The notes under the pieces: generated by a model
Told to the model about the DNA's origin: nothing
Seen by the model: the letters and a program-made list of their open reading frames with translations, nothing else
Databases searched by the model: none
Shown: piece by piece, positions 13,019-21,070 of the stretch
How the letters are laid out: each line of letters begins with the position of its first letter
How positions within the stretch are numbered: the stretch's first letter is position 1
Program-made: the position numbers and the translations under genes
Source: Peptostreptococcaceae bacterium
Lineage (GTDB): Bacteria > Bacillota > Clostridia > Peptostreptococcales > Peptostreptococcaceae
Assembly (NCBI GenBank): GCA_902363255.1
Contig: CABIZO010000014.1
Location: 1 to 29,464, forward strand
Direction of reading: 5' to 3'
DNA length: 29,464 bases

Positions 13019-15469
13019 ATGTACTTCAATAGATTTACTCAAAGAGCTAAAACTGCAATAGACTTAGGTGTAGAGTCAGCAAAAAGCTTTGGACATAAAA
13101 TTGTAGGAACAGAGCATTTACTTCTAGGTCTTCTAAAAGAAAAAGATGGAATAGCAGCTAAAGTTTTAAATAAATTAGGAGTTACTGAAGATATTTTAGA
13201 AAATAAAATAATTGAAATAGAAGGTAAAAATGATATAACTACAACTGAGGTAACCTTAAGTCCTAGATCAAAACAAATATTAGAATTATCAGGAGCCTTT
13301 GCTAATAAACTTAAGACAAATTACATAGGTACGGAACATATATTATTAGCACTTGCTCAAGAAGGTGAAGGATTTGGAATGAGAATCTTGGCATCTTTGA
13401 ATATTGATTCAAGAGATATTGCTGAAAGCATTATAGATATGATGGGAATAGATAATTACTCAATTGAACCTAAAGCTGCAAGTAAGCAAGTATCTACTCC
13501 TGAAAGTACATCTTCAAAGCTACTTGATAAGTATGGTAGAAATCTTACTGAGAGTGCTAAACAAGATAAAATAGACCCTGTAATAGGCAGAAAGAAAGAG
13601 ATAGAAAGAATAATACAAATTTTAAGTAGAAGAACAAAAAATAATCCTGTATTGATTGGAGATCCTGGTGTGGGGAAAACGGCAATCGCAGAAGGGTTAG
13701 CGATTGATATAGCAGAGGGTAGAGTACCAGATACATTAAAAGATAAGATTCTTTATACATTAGATATGGGGTCTTTGTTAGCAGGAGCTAAGTATAGAGG
13801 TGAGTTTGAGGAAAGAATAAAACAAGTTATAGATGAAGTTGTTAAAAAAGGAAATATTGTTTTATTTATAGATGAAATGCATACAATTATAGGTGCTGGA
13901 GCAACAGGAGAAGGTTCTATAGATGCTTCAAATATATTAAAACCATGTTTAGCTAGAGGAGAAATACAAGTCATAGGAGCAACAACTATAGATGAATATA
14001 GAAAACATGTGGAAAAAGACTCTGGTCTAGAAAGAAGATTCCAATCAGTGTTAATAGAGGAACCTACTAAGGAAGATACTATAGAAATACTAAAAGGTCT
14101 TCGAGATAAATATGAAGCACATCATAAAGTCAAAATAACGGATGAGTCTATCAAGGCTGCTGTAGATTTATCCGTAAGATATATTACAGATAGATTTTTA
14201 CCAGATAAAGCTATAGATTTAATAGATGAGGCAGCTTCAAAAGTTAGGTTAAAGGAAAATACACCTCCAAAAGATATAAAAGATTTGGAAGAAGAAATAA
14301 ATAGTATCAAAAAAGACAAAGAAGAATCAGTAAGAGGCCAAAATTTTGAAAAGGCTGCAAAATTACGAGATGAACAAAGAAAAGCTCAAGAACAGTTAGA
14401 TAAAATTAGAGAGAGCTGGAATAAATCATCTAAATATGCAAATGTAGTAGATGAAGAAGTAATAGCAGAAGTTGTTGGATTATGGACAGGAATCCCTGTA
14501 AATAGAATGATGGAAGAAGAAACAGAGAGATTACTTAAGCTTGAAGATATTTTACATGAAAGAGTTATAGGTCAAGATCAAGCTATAAAATCTATTTGTA
14601 CAGCTATTAGAAGAGCTAGAGCAGGGCTAAAAGATCCTAATAGACCTATTGGTTCATTTTTATTCTTAGGTCCAACTGGAGTGGGTAAAACAGAACTTAG
14701 TAAAGCATTGGCAGAAGCTGAGTTTGGAGATGAAAATCAAATAGTTCGTATTGATATGTCGGAATATATGGAAAAGCACTCTGTATCTAGATTAATTGGA
14801 TCTCCTCCTGGATATGTAGGTTATGATGAAGGAGGTCAGTTAACAGAAAAAGTTAGAAGACATCCTTATTCAGTTGTATTATTTGATGAAATTGAAAAAG
14901 CTCATCCAGATGTATTTAATATTTTATTACAAATACTAGATGATGGTAGACTAACAGACTCTAAAGGTAGAACTGTAGACTTTAAAAATACAATATTAAT
15001 AATGACATCTAATGTGGGAGCAAAAACAATTAAAAAGCAAAAAACATTAGGTTTTGGAACACCGAATCCAGAAACTCAAGAAAAAGATGAATATGAAAAA
15101 ATGAAAGAAAATATAATGTCTGAACTTAAAAAGCAATTTAGACCAGAGTTTTTAAATAGGATTGATGATATAATAGTTTTCCACTCTCTTAATAAAGATG
15201 ATATATCTAAAATTGTTAAGTTGATGTGTAAGACATTGATTACAAGACTAGAAGAAATGACTATAAAATTAGAAATGGATGAAGACGCTATAAATCTGAT
15301 TGCAAAATCAGGATTTGATTTAGAATATGGAGCAAGACCGTTAAAAAGATCTATTCAAAAAGAATTGGAAAATGAACTATCAGAATTGATATTACAGGGA
15401 ACAATAAAATCAGGAGATGTTGTTGAGGCTACTGTAAAAGAAGGAAAAATGGCTTTTGAAGTAAAATGA
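13019..15469 (+). CDS. clpC: ClpC, AAA+ unfoldase of the ClpCP protease
   Basis: An HSP100 ATPase that unfolds proteins for ClpP. The 816 residues hold an N-terminal Clp repeat domain with GTEH at 30-33 and 104-107; Glu32 and Glu106 are the phosphoarginine-binding residues in Bacillus ClpC. D1 has Walker A GDPGVGKT (from 214) and FIDEMHT. A UVR-type middle segment lies near 420-460, and D2 has GPTGVGKT (from 551), with a C-terminal small domain after it. I prefer the ATG at 13019 because the AGGAGGG site overlapping the mcsB stop abuts the ATG at 13013, leaving that one no spacing. It is the last gene of the CtsR-controlled operon, followed by a hairpin at 15478. Confidence 0.97.
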   Translation: MYFNRFTQRAKTAIDLGVESAKSFGHKIVGTEHLLLGLLKEKDGIAAKVLNKLGVTEDILENKIIEIEGKNDITTTEVTLSPRSKQILELSGAFANKLKTNYIGTEHILLALAQEGEGFGMRILASLNIDSRDIAESIIDMMGIDNYSIEPKAASKQVSTPESTSSKLLDKYGRNLTESAKQDKIDPVIGRKKEIERIIQILSRRTKNNPVLIGDPGVGKTAIAEGLAIDIAEGRVPDTLKDKILYTLDMGSLLAGAKYRGEFEERIKQVIDEVVKKGNIVLFIDEMHTIIGAGATGEGSIDASNILKPCLARGEIQVIGATTIDEYRKHVEKDSGLERRFQSVLIEEPTKEDTIEILKGLRDKYEAHHKVKITDESIKAAVDLSVRYITDRFLPDKAIDLIDEAASKVRLKENTPPKDIKDLEEEINSIKKDKEESVRGQNFEKAAKLRDEQRKAQEQLDKIRESWNKSSKYANVVDEEVIAEVVGLWTGIPVNRMMEEETERLLKLEDILHERVIGQDQAIKSICTAIRRARAGLKDPNRPIGSFLFLGPTGVGKTELSKALAEAEFGDENQIVRIDMSEYMEKHSVSRLIGSPPGYVGYDEGGQLTEKVRRHPYSVVLFDEIEKAHPDVFNILLQILDDGRLTDSKGRTVDFKNTILIMTSNVGAKTIKKQKTLGFGTPNPETQEKDEYEKMKENIMSELKKQFRPEFLNRIDDIIVFHSLNKDDISKIVKLMCKTLITRLEEMTIKLEMDEDAINLIAKSGFDLEYGARPLKRSIQKELENELSELILQGTIKSGDVVEATVKEGKMAFEVK

Positions 15470-15477
15470 TTTTTATA

Positions 15478-15506
15478 AAATAGAGGGAGTGAAACTCCCT
15501 CTATTT
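15478..15506 (+). terminator. Hairpin terminator after clpC
   Basis: A perfect 13-base-pair stem, AAATAGAGGGAGT with ACTCCCTCTATTT, and a GAA loop. The T run is short (three), so termination may be incomplete. Confidence 0.75.
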
Positions 15507-15526
15507 AAGGTTTAGTAAAGATTATT

Positions 15527-15555
15527 TTGATATATTTAACATAAATCCGAATAAT
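15527..15555 (+). promoter_or_regulatory. Possible radA promoter
   Basis: TTGATA (15527-15532) and AATAAT (15550-15555) with 17-base spacing, each one mismatch from consensus, after the clpC hairpin and about 70 bases before radA. Other weak matches exist in this AT-rich stretch. Confidence 0.45.
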
Positions 15556-15623
15556 ATTATATGCAGATATTAACAATATATAGTACAATAAAGTAATAAT
15601 AAAGCATTTAAGGGTGAATAATA

Positions 15624-16991
15624 ATGGCAAAAATTAAAACAAAGTATGTATGCCAATCTTGTGGATATGAAACTAGCAAATGGTTAGGTAAGTGTCCGGA
15701 ATGTACAAAGTGGAATACATTTGTTGAAGAAATAGAAGAAAAAAAATCTCAAAGAGAAGTTTTTGTAATAAGTAAAGGTGACTCAAAACCTATAAGTATA
15801 AACTCCATAGAGATAAAACATGAAGAAAGATTTTCTACAGAAATTGAAGAATTAGATAGAGTATTAGGTGGAGGAATCGTAAAAGGTTCATTAGTTTTAG
15901 TAGGTGGAGATCCTGGTATAGGTAAATCTACTCTATTAATGCAAGTATCTAGAAATGTTGCCTGTGCAGGTAAAAAAGTATTATATATATCTGGTGAAGA
16001 ATCACAATCTCAAATAAAAATGAGAGCACATAGATTAGGAGTTAATACAGATAATCTATTTATTTTCTCAGAAAATAATTTAAGTATAATAGAAGCTTAT
16101 TTAGATAATATAAATCCAGATTTAATAATTGTAGACTCAATACAAACGGTATATAGTCCAGAAATATCTTCAGCACCAGGAACTGTAAGTCAAATAAAAG
16201 AGGGAACATCTAGATTCATGAAAATTTCCAAGAAAATGGGAATATCTACTTTTATTGTTGGCCATGTTACTAAAGAAGGTTCTCTAGCAGGACCTAAATT
16301 ATTAGAACACATGGTAGATACAGTTTTATATTTTGAAGGAGAAAGATATAATACATATAGACTGGTTAGAGCAGTAAAAAATAGATTTGGCTCAACTAAT
16401 GAATTAGGTGTATTCGAAATGAAGGATACAGGATTAATAGAACTTACTAATCCATCAGAAGTTTTAATATCAGAAAAACCTAAGGATGTATCCGGCTCAA
16501 TCATAATATCAACTGTAGAAGGCACAAGACCAATGCTTTTAGAATTACAAGCATTAGTATCTCCAACAAGTTTTGGAATTGCAAAAAGGACAGCAACAGG
16601 AGTTGACTACAATAGAGTTGCTTTATTATTAGCTGTTTTAGAAAAAAGGGTAGGATTACAAATACAAAATCAAGATGTATACATAAATGTTGTTGGAGGT
16701 ATAAAAATAAATGAACCTTCAATGGATTTAGGTATAATTTTATCAGTTGCTTCTAGTTTTAGAAACATACCTATTGATGGCGATGTTGTTGTAACAGGCG
16801 AAGTAGGACTAACAGGTGAAGTTAGAGCAGTTAGTTATATAGAGAAAAGAATTGCTGAATGCAAAAAATTAGGATTTAAAAAAATAGTTATTCCTAGAAA
16901 TAATTATGCAGCAGTAAAGGATATAAAAGGTATAGAAATCATACCGGTAGATAATCTAAGACAGGCTATAAACTTAATATTAAGGGGGTAA
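15624..16991 (+). CDS. radA: RadA, DNA repair and recombination ATPase
   Basis: A RecA-like hexameric helicase that drives branch migration in homologous recombination. The 455 residues are the family length. The N-terminal zinc finger has C10, C13, C24 and C27. The ATPase core has Walker A GGDPGIGKS (94-102), and the RadA-specific KNRFG motif is at 252-256. The C-terminal part is the Lon-protease-like domain (LDLG-type segment EPSMDLGIILSVAS), which lacks proteolytic function in this family. The AAGGG ribosome binding site precedes ATG. The disA gene begins nine bases after the stop, an arrangement also found in Bacillus, where both act in recombination surveillance. Confidence 0.97.
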   Translation: MAKIKTKYVCQSCGYETSKWLGKCPECTKWNTFVEEIEEKKSQREVFVISKGDSKPISINSIEIKHEERFSTEIEELDRVLGGGIVKGSLVLVGGDPGIGKSTLLMQVSRNVACAGKKVLYISGEESQSQIKMRAHRLGVNTDNLFIFSENNLSIIEAYLDNINPDLIIVDSIQTVYSPEISSAPGTVSQIKEGTSRFMKISKKMGISTFIVGHVTKEGSLAGPKLLEHMVDTVLYFEGERYNTYRLVRAVKNRFGSTNELGVFEMKDTGLIELTNPSEVLISEKPKDVSGSIIISTVEGTRPMLLELQALVSPTSFGIAKRTATGVDYNRVALLLAVLEKRVGLQIQNQDVYINVVGGIKINEPSMDLGIILSVASSFRNIPIDGDVVVTGEVGLTGEVRAVSYIEKRIAECKKLGFKKIVIPRNNYAAVKDIKGIEIIPVDNLRQAINLILRG

Positions 16992-17000
16992 TGAATAAGA

Positions 17001-18080
17001 ATGTATAATATCGATAATATTATGGATAACAAAAACTTACTTCATGCTCTTAGAAAAATATCTCCAGGTACACCCCTTAGACAAGGACTTGATAATGTGC
17101 TTAGAGCTAAGACTGGTGGACTTATAGTATTGGCAAACGATGATGAAATATCTGAGATAGTAGATGGTGGATTCAAAATAGATGCAGACTACTCTCCAGC
17201 ATATTTATATGAGCTGGCTAAAATGGATGGAGCTATAGTTTTAAGCGATGATGTTAAGAAAATATTATTGGCAAATGCACAATTAATACCTGACTATTCA
17301 ATACCCACATCAGAAACAGGAACTAGACATAGAACTGCAGAAAGGGTAGCGAAACAGACAGGTGATATAGTAATATCTATTTCTCAAAGGAGAAATATAA
17401 TTACTGTGTATAGGGGAGAGCAAAAATATGTAGTTGAAGAAATATCAAAAATATTTACTAAGGCTAATCAAGCTTTACAAACACTAGAAAAATATAAGTC
17501 AGTTTTAGATCAAGCTATTTTAAATCTTAATTCATTTGAATTTAAAGATATGGTTACTATTTATGAGGTAGCATTAGTAGTTCAAAAAATAGAAATGGTT
17601 ATGAGAATAATAAATGTAATTGAAAAGTATGTGATTGAGCTAGGAGAAGAAGGTACACTGGTGAGAATGCAGCTAGAAGAATTAATGGGAACTACTAAAA
17701 AAGATAGAATGATGATTTATATGGATTACAAAAAAGATAATGTGGAGTTAAAAGAAATCCAAAGAAAGATGAAGAGCTTAACAGATGATGAATTACTTGA
17801 CTTAGTAAAAGTATCAAAAATTTTGGGTTATTCTGGAATAACTGAAAGTATGGATATGGAAATCAGACCAAAAGGATATAGAGTTTTAAATAAAATTCAT
17901 AGGTTACCAAGTGGAATTATAGAAAATATTATTAATTATTTCGATGACTTTAAAAGTATTCAATCAGCTTCGATTGAGGATTTAGACGAAGTTGAAGGAA
18001 TAGGTGAAATAAGAGCAACTTACATAAAAAATGGACTTATAAAAATGGAAAAAATGGCATCACTAGATATGCAAATATAA
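17001..18080 (+). CDS. disA: DisA, diadenylate cyclase and DNA-integrity scanner
   Basis: Makes cyclic di-AMP from two ATP and, in Bacillus, reports branched DNA structures; its activity is modulated by RadA. The 359-residue protein has the N-terminal DAC domain with DGA (76-78) and RHR (109-111), both needed for catalysis. A long helical spine follows (about 145-290), then a C-terminal helix-hairpin-helix DNA-binding domain (around EVEGIGEIRATYIKNGL). All expected catalytic residues are present. AAGGGGGT upstream serves as ribosome binding site though spacing is long (about 12 bases); an earlier ATG at 16991 hits a stop within six codons. Confidence 0.97.
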   Translation: MYNIDNIMDNKNLLHALRKISPGTPLRQGLDNVLRAKTGGLIVLANDDEISEIVDGGFKIDADYSPAYLYELAKMDGAIVLSDDVKKILLANAQLIPDYSIPTSETGTRHRTAERVAKQTGDIVISISQRRNIITVYRGEQKYVVEEISKIFTKANQALQTLEKYKSVLDQAILNLNSFEFKDMVTIYEVALVVQKIEMVMRIINVIEKYVIELGEEGTLVRMQLEELMGTTKKDRMMIYMDYKKDNVELKEIQRKMKSLTDDELLDLVKVSKILGYSGITESMDMEIRPKGYRVLNKIHRLPSGIIENIINYFDDFKSIQSASIEDLDEVEGIGEIRATYIKNGLIKMEKMASLDMQI

Positions 18081-18115
18081 GGTAATTTTAAGAAAAAATT
18101 AATGAAAAATTCATA

Positions 18116-18133
18116 TATATGATGTATCATATA
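18116..18133. promoter_or_regulatory. Palindrome between disA and yacL
   Basis: Eight-base inverted arms TATATGAT and ATCATATA around a two-base centre, 27 bases before the yacL start codon. It is not followed by a T run. It may be an operator, or chance in AT-rich DNA. Confidence 0.3.
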
Positions 18134-18159
18134 AACCACACACTATAGGGGGTGAAGTT

Positions 18160-19260
18160 TTGATAAGTAAAATAATAAGAGTATTAATATCTCTTTTAGG
18201 ATTTATATTAGGAATGACTTCGTATTTAAGTTTAGCTAAAATTTTTCCACAACTTGGTTTTGGAATAGAACATATATATTTAGTAGGTTTAGTAGCAGGA
18301 TTATTAATAGGTATACTTTTCTACTTAATAAGTCCTTGGATTTTCAATAAAGTAAGGATATTTATAAAAATTTTAGATACAGAAATATCTAAATATCCAC
18401 AAACTGATATATTATTAGGAGTAGTAGGTCTAATAGTAGGTCTAGTTATAGCTTATTTAATAGTAGGTGGATTATTTGGATCAATTTCAGGAATGCCTTT
18501 AATTAAGACAATCCTATCTATAATAATCTATATATTTATGGGTTATATAGGTGTGAAAATTACTTTAAAAAGTAGAGATGATTTATTTAACATTAGTAAA
18601 CTTAGTAGATTATCTCCAAGTTTAGGAAAAGATAAATCAAGTAAAAAAGATAATGCAACTAAATCAATACCACCAAAGGTACTAGATACTAGTGTAATAA
18701 TTGATGGTAGAATAGCAGATATTTGCAGAACAGGTTTTGTAGAAGGAAAACTTATAATACCAAAATTTGTATTAAACGAATTACAACATATTGCAGATTC
18801 TTCTGATGATTTAAAAAGAGTTAGAGGAAGAAGAGGTCTAGATATACTTAACATAATCCAAAAAGAATTAGATATAGAAGTTGAAATAACTGAAAAAGAT
18901 TTTGATGATATACCAGAAGTTGATAGCAAACTTCTTAAGCTTGCTCAAGTAATGAATGGAAAAGTCGTAACGAATGATTATAACCTAAATAAAGTAGCTC
19001 AATTCCAAGGGGTAGAAGTTTTAAACATAAATGAGCTTGCTAATGCTGTTAAGCCTGTTGCCATACCAGGTGAAGAAATGATAGCACAAGTTGTAAAGGA
19101 AGGTAAAGAATCTAACCAAGGGGTAGCATACTTAGATGATGGTACAATGATAGTTGTAGAAGGTGGAAAGAAATATATTGGTGAAACTATAAATGTATTA
19201 GTTACATCAGTACTTCAGACTTCTGCAGGAAGAATGATATTTGGAAAACCTAAGAATTAA
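18160..19260 (+). CDS. yacL: YacL-type membrane PIN-TRAM protein
   Basis: A predicted membrane-anchored nuclease-like protein of 366 residues. Four hydrophobic segments lie near 5-28, 37-60, 83-107 and 114-136. A linker rich in Ser and Lys leads to a PIN domain (about 173-290) with the acidic residues D176, E207, D255 and D273 expected for metal binding. A C-terminal TRAM domain (about 303-362) should bind RNA. Start is TTG at 18160, preceded by AGGGGGTG, which decides it. The same neighbour order (radA, disA, yacL, ispD, ispF) is found in Bacillus. RNase activity is inferred from the fold; the substrate is unknown. Confidence 0.93.
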   Translation: MISKIIRVLISLLGFILGMTSYLSLAKIFPQLGFGIEHIYLVGLVAGLLIGILFYLISPWIFNKVRIFIKILDTEISKYPQTDILLGVVGLIVGLVIAYLIVGGLFGSISGMPLIKTILSIIIYIFMGYIGVKITLKSRDDLFNISKLSRLSPSLGKDKSSKKDNATKSIPPKVLDTSVIIDGRIADICRTGFVEGKLIIPKFVLNELQHIADSSDDLKRVRGRRGLDILNIIQKELDIEVEITEKDFDDIPEVDSKLLKLAQVMNGKVVTNDYNLNKVAQFQGVEVLNINELANAVKPVAIPGEEMIAQVVKEGKESNQGVAYLDDGTMIVVEGGKKYIGETINVLVTSVLQTSAGRMIFGKPKN

Positions 19261-19264
19261 TATA

Positions 19265-19296
19265 AAAAGACCTTCTTTGTAGAGAAGGTCTTTTTT
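19265..19296 (+). terminator. Intrinsic terminator after yacL
   Basis: Stem AAAAGACCTTCT/AGAAGGTCTTTT with a six-base loop, ending in a T run. It separates yacL from ispD. Confidence 0.92.
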
Positions 19297-19343
19297 AACT
19301 GATTAAAATAGATTATAAAGATATAATAAAAAGAGGTGAAGCT

Positions 19344-20024
19344 ATGAACAGTTTAGTTATTGTTAGTGCAGGCAAGGGAAGTAGAATGAAATCTGACTTA
19401 AATAAGCAATTTTTAAAGATAGGGAATAAAGAAGTAATAGCCCATACTATAGATAAATTTTATAATAATAAAAATATAGATGAAATAATTATTGTTATAA
19501 GAGAAGATGAAAAAGAATTTTTTCAAGAAAACATTATAAATAAATATGGATATAAAAATATAAAAATCGCTTTTGGTGGCCAAGAAAGACAAGATTCTGT
19601 TTATAATGGATTAAAAGAAGTAGATGAGAAAAGTAAAATAGTACTGATTCATGATGGTGCAAGACCTTTTGTAACTAATGAAATTATAAAAAAATCAATA
19701 GAATGTGCAAAGGAATATAATTGTGCAATAGTAGGAGTTCCTGTTAAAGATACTATAAAAATAGTAAATGAAAAAAATGATGTGTGTGATACACCAAATA
19801 GAAGTACACTGTGGTCAATTCAAACTCCTCAAGTTTTTAATTATTCATTAATTATGAAGGCCCACAAAAAGGCTAAAGATGATGAATATTATGGAACTGA
19901 TGATTCAATGCTGATGGAATATTTGGGGTATGATGTAAAAGTAGTTGAAGGTTCTTATAACAATATAAAAATAACTACTCCTGAAGATCTAAAAATTGCA
20001 GAAGAAATTTTAAGAGAAAATTAA
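19344..20024 (+). CDS. ispD: IspD, 2-C-methyl-D-erythritol 4-phosphate cytidylyltransferase
   Basis: Third enzyme of the MEP isoprenoid pathway, coupling MEP with CTP to give CDP-ME. The 226 residues match the family. The N-terminal nucleotide loop is SAGKGSRM (8-15) followed by the conserved lysine K21 (LNKQFLKIG). The VLIHDGARPFV motif and the ITTPEDL motif near the C terminus are present. AGAGGTGA precedes ATG. ispF starts 22 bases after its stop; together they supply precursors for undecaprenyl phosphate and quinone-like lipids. Confidence 0.96.
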   Translation: MNSLVIVSAGKGSRMKSDLNKQFLKIGNKEVIAHTIDKFYNNKNIDEIIIVIREDEKEFFQENIINKYGYKNIKIAFGGQERQDSVYNGLKEVDEKSKIVLIHDGARPFVTNEIIKKSIECAKEYNCAIVGVPVKDTIKIVNEKNDVCDTPNRSTLWSIQTPQVFNYSLIMKAHKKAKDDEYYGTDDSMLMEYLGYDVKVVEGSYNNIKITTPEDLKIAEEILREN

Positions 20025-20046
20025 TATGTAAAAGGAGATATATAAA

Positions 20047-20520
20047 ATGAGAATTGGTTTAGGATATGATGTACATAAACTTGTTGAGGGAAGACATTTA
20101 ATTATAGGTGGAGTAAATATTCCACATGAAAAGGGACTTCTTGGACATTCTGATGCAGATGTATTAATTCATGCAATTATGGATGCAATGCTAGGGGCGC
20201 TTGCATTAGGAGACATAGGGAAACACTTCCCAGATACAGATGAAGAATACAAAGGTGCAGATAGCATGAAACTATTAAAATGTGTTAATGATTTAATAAA
20301 TGAAAAAGGATATAAAATTAATAATATAGATAGCATAATAATAGCTCAAAGCCCTAAGATGGCTCCACATATAGAACAAATGAGAAAAAACATTGCAAAT
20401 GTATTGAATACAGAAATAGACAATATTAGTGTAAAAGCAACTACGGAGGAAGGCCTTGGGTTTACAGGTACGAAACAAGGTATTTCAGCACAAAGCATTT
20501 GTTTAATAAATAAAATATAA
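20047..20520 (+). CDS. ispF: IspF, 2-C-methyl-D-erythritol 2,4-cyclodiphosphate synthase
   Basis: Converts CDP-ME 2-phosphate to the cyclic diphosphate in the MEP pathway, acting as a trimer with zinc. The 157 residues are full length. Zinc ligands D8, H10 and H42 are present in GYDVHK and HSDADVLIHAI, and the C-terminal VKATTEEGLGFTG motif is intact. AAAGGAGA precedes ATG. It is the distal gene of an ispD-ispF pair; no clear terminator follows before the proS promoter. Confidence 0.97.
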   Translation: MRIGLGYDVHKLVEGRHLIIGGVNIPHEKGLLGHSDADVLIHAIMDAMLGALALGDIGKHFPDTDEEYKGADSMKLLKCVNDLINEKGYKINNIDSIIIAQSPKMAPHIEQMRKNIANVLNTEIDNISVKATTEEGLGFTGTKQGISAQSICLINKI

Positions 20521-20670
20521 AAAAGCTAGCACAAAACCTTTAATAAGGAGTATATTAATATTACTTACTGGATATAATAACCTTTATATAGTCATAGAAA
20601 AAGATAATAATTATAAATTAATTTTGAAATATGCACTAAAAATTATAATGAAATTATTTAAAAGTTGAAG

Positions 20671-20699
20671 TTGACAACAAAAATAAAATGCTATATCAT
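20671..20699 (+). promoter_or_regulatory. Promoter of the proS T-box transcript
   Basis: Perfect TTGACA (20671-20676), 17-base spacer, then TATCAT (20694-20699), one mismatch from consensus. A start near 20706 would give a leader of about 365 bases containing the T-box. The stretch 20521-20670 before it shows nothing else that I recognise. Confidence 0.8.
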
Positions 20700-20732
20700 T
20701 AAGTTATTATATTTTAGAAACAACTTAATAAG

Positions 20733-20970
20733 ACTAAAAACAACAATAAAGAAATAGTAAAAAATGAAATCTTCACAGAGAGGGAATATTGGTGAGAGTT
20801 CCTAAGAGGAAGTTTTTGAACCAGTCTTTTAGTATAAAAACGGTAAAAAGTTTTTACGGTTCAGGACCGTTACATCCTTTGAGAGAATCATAATTTATTA
20901 TGATTAATTAGAGTGGTACCGCGGAAAGTCAGCCTTTCGTCTCTATTTTTAGAGATGAAGGGCTTTTTTA
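20733..20970 (+). promoter_or_regulatory. Proline-specific T-box riboswitch with terminator
   Basis: A leader RNA that binds uncharged tRNA-Pro and then allows read-through into proS. The base of stem I pairs ACTAAAA (20733-20739) with TTTTAGT (20827-20833). The specifier codon is CCA (20821-20823) after GAA, matching the UGG anticodon of the window's tRNA-Pro genes. The T-box motif AGAGTGGTACCGCGG (20910-20924) is one base from the usual AGGGTGGNACCGCG; its variable base T pairs with discriminator A of tRNA-Pro. The competing terminator is a 13-base-pair stem (20932-20944 with 20951-20963) followed by six T residues. Confidence 0.95.
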
Positions 20971-21070
20971 TATATTTAAAGAAATTATAATTTCGAACTA
21001 CTTAAAATGCGCAAAGTAAGTTTTATATTTTGAAAATAATTAAAAAATTAATTTTAGGAGGTAATTTAAT

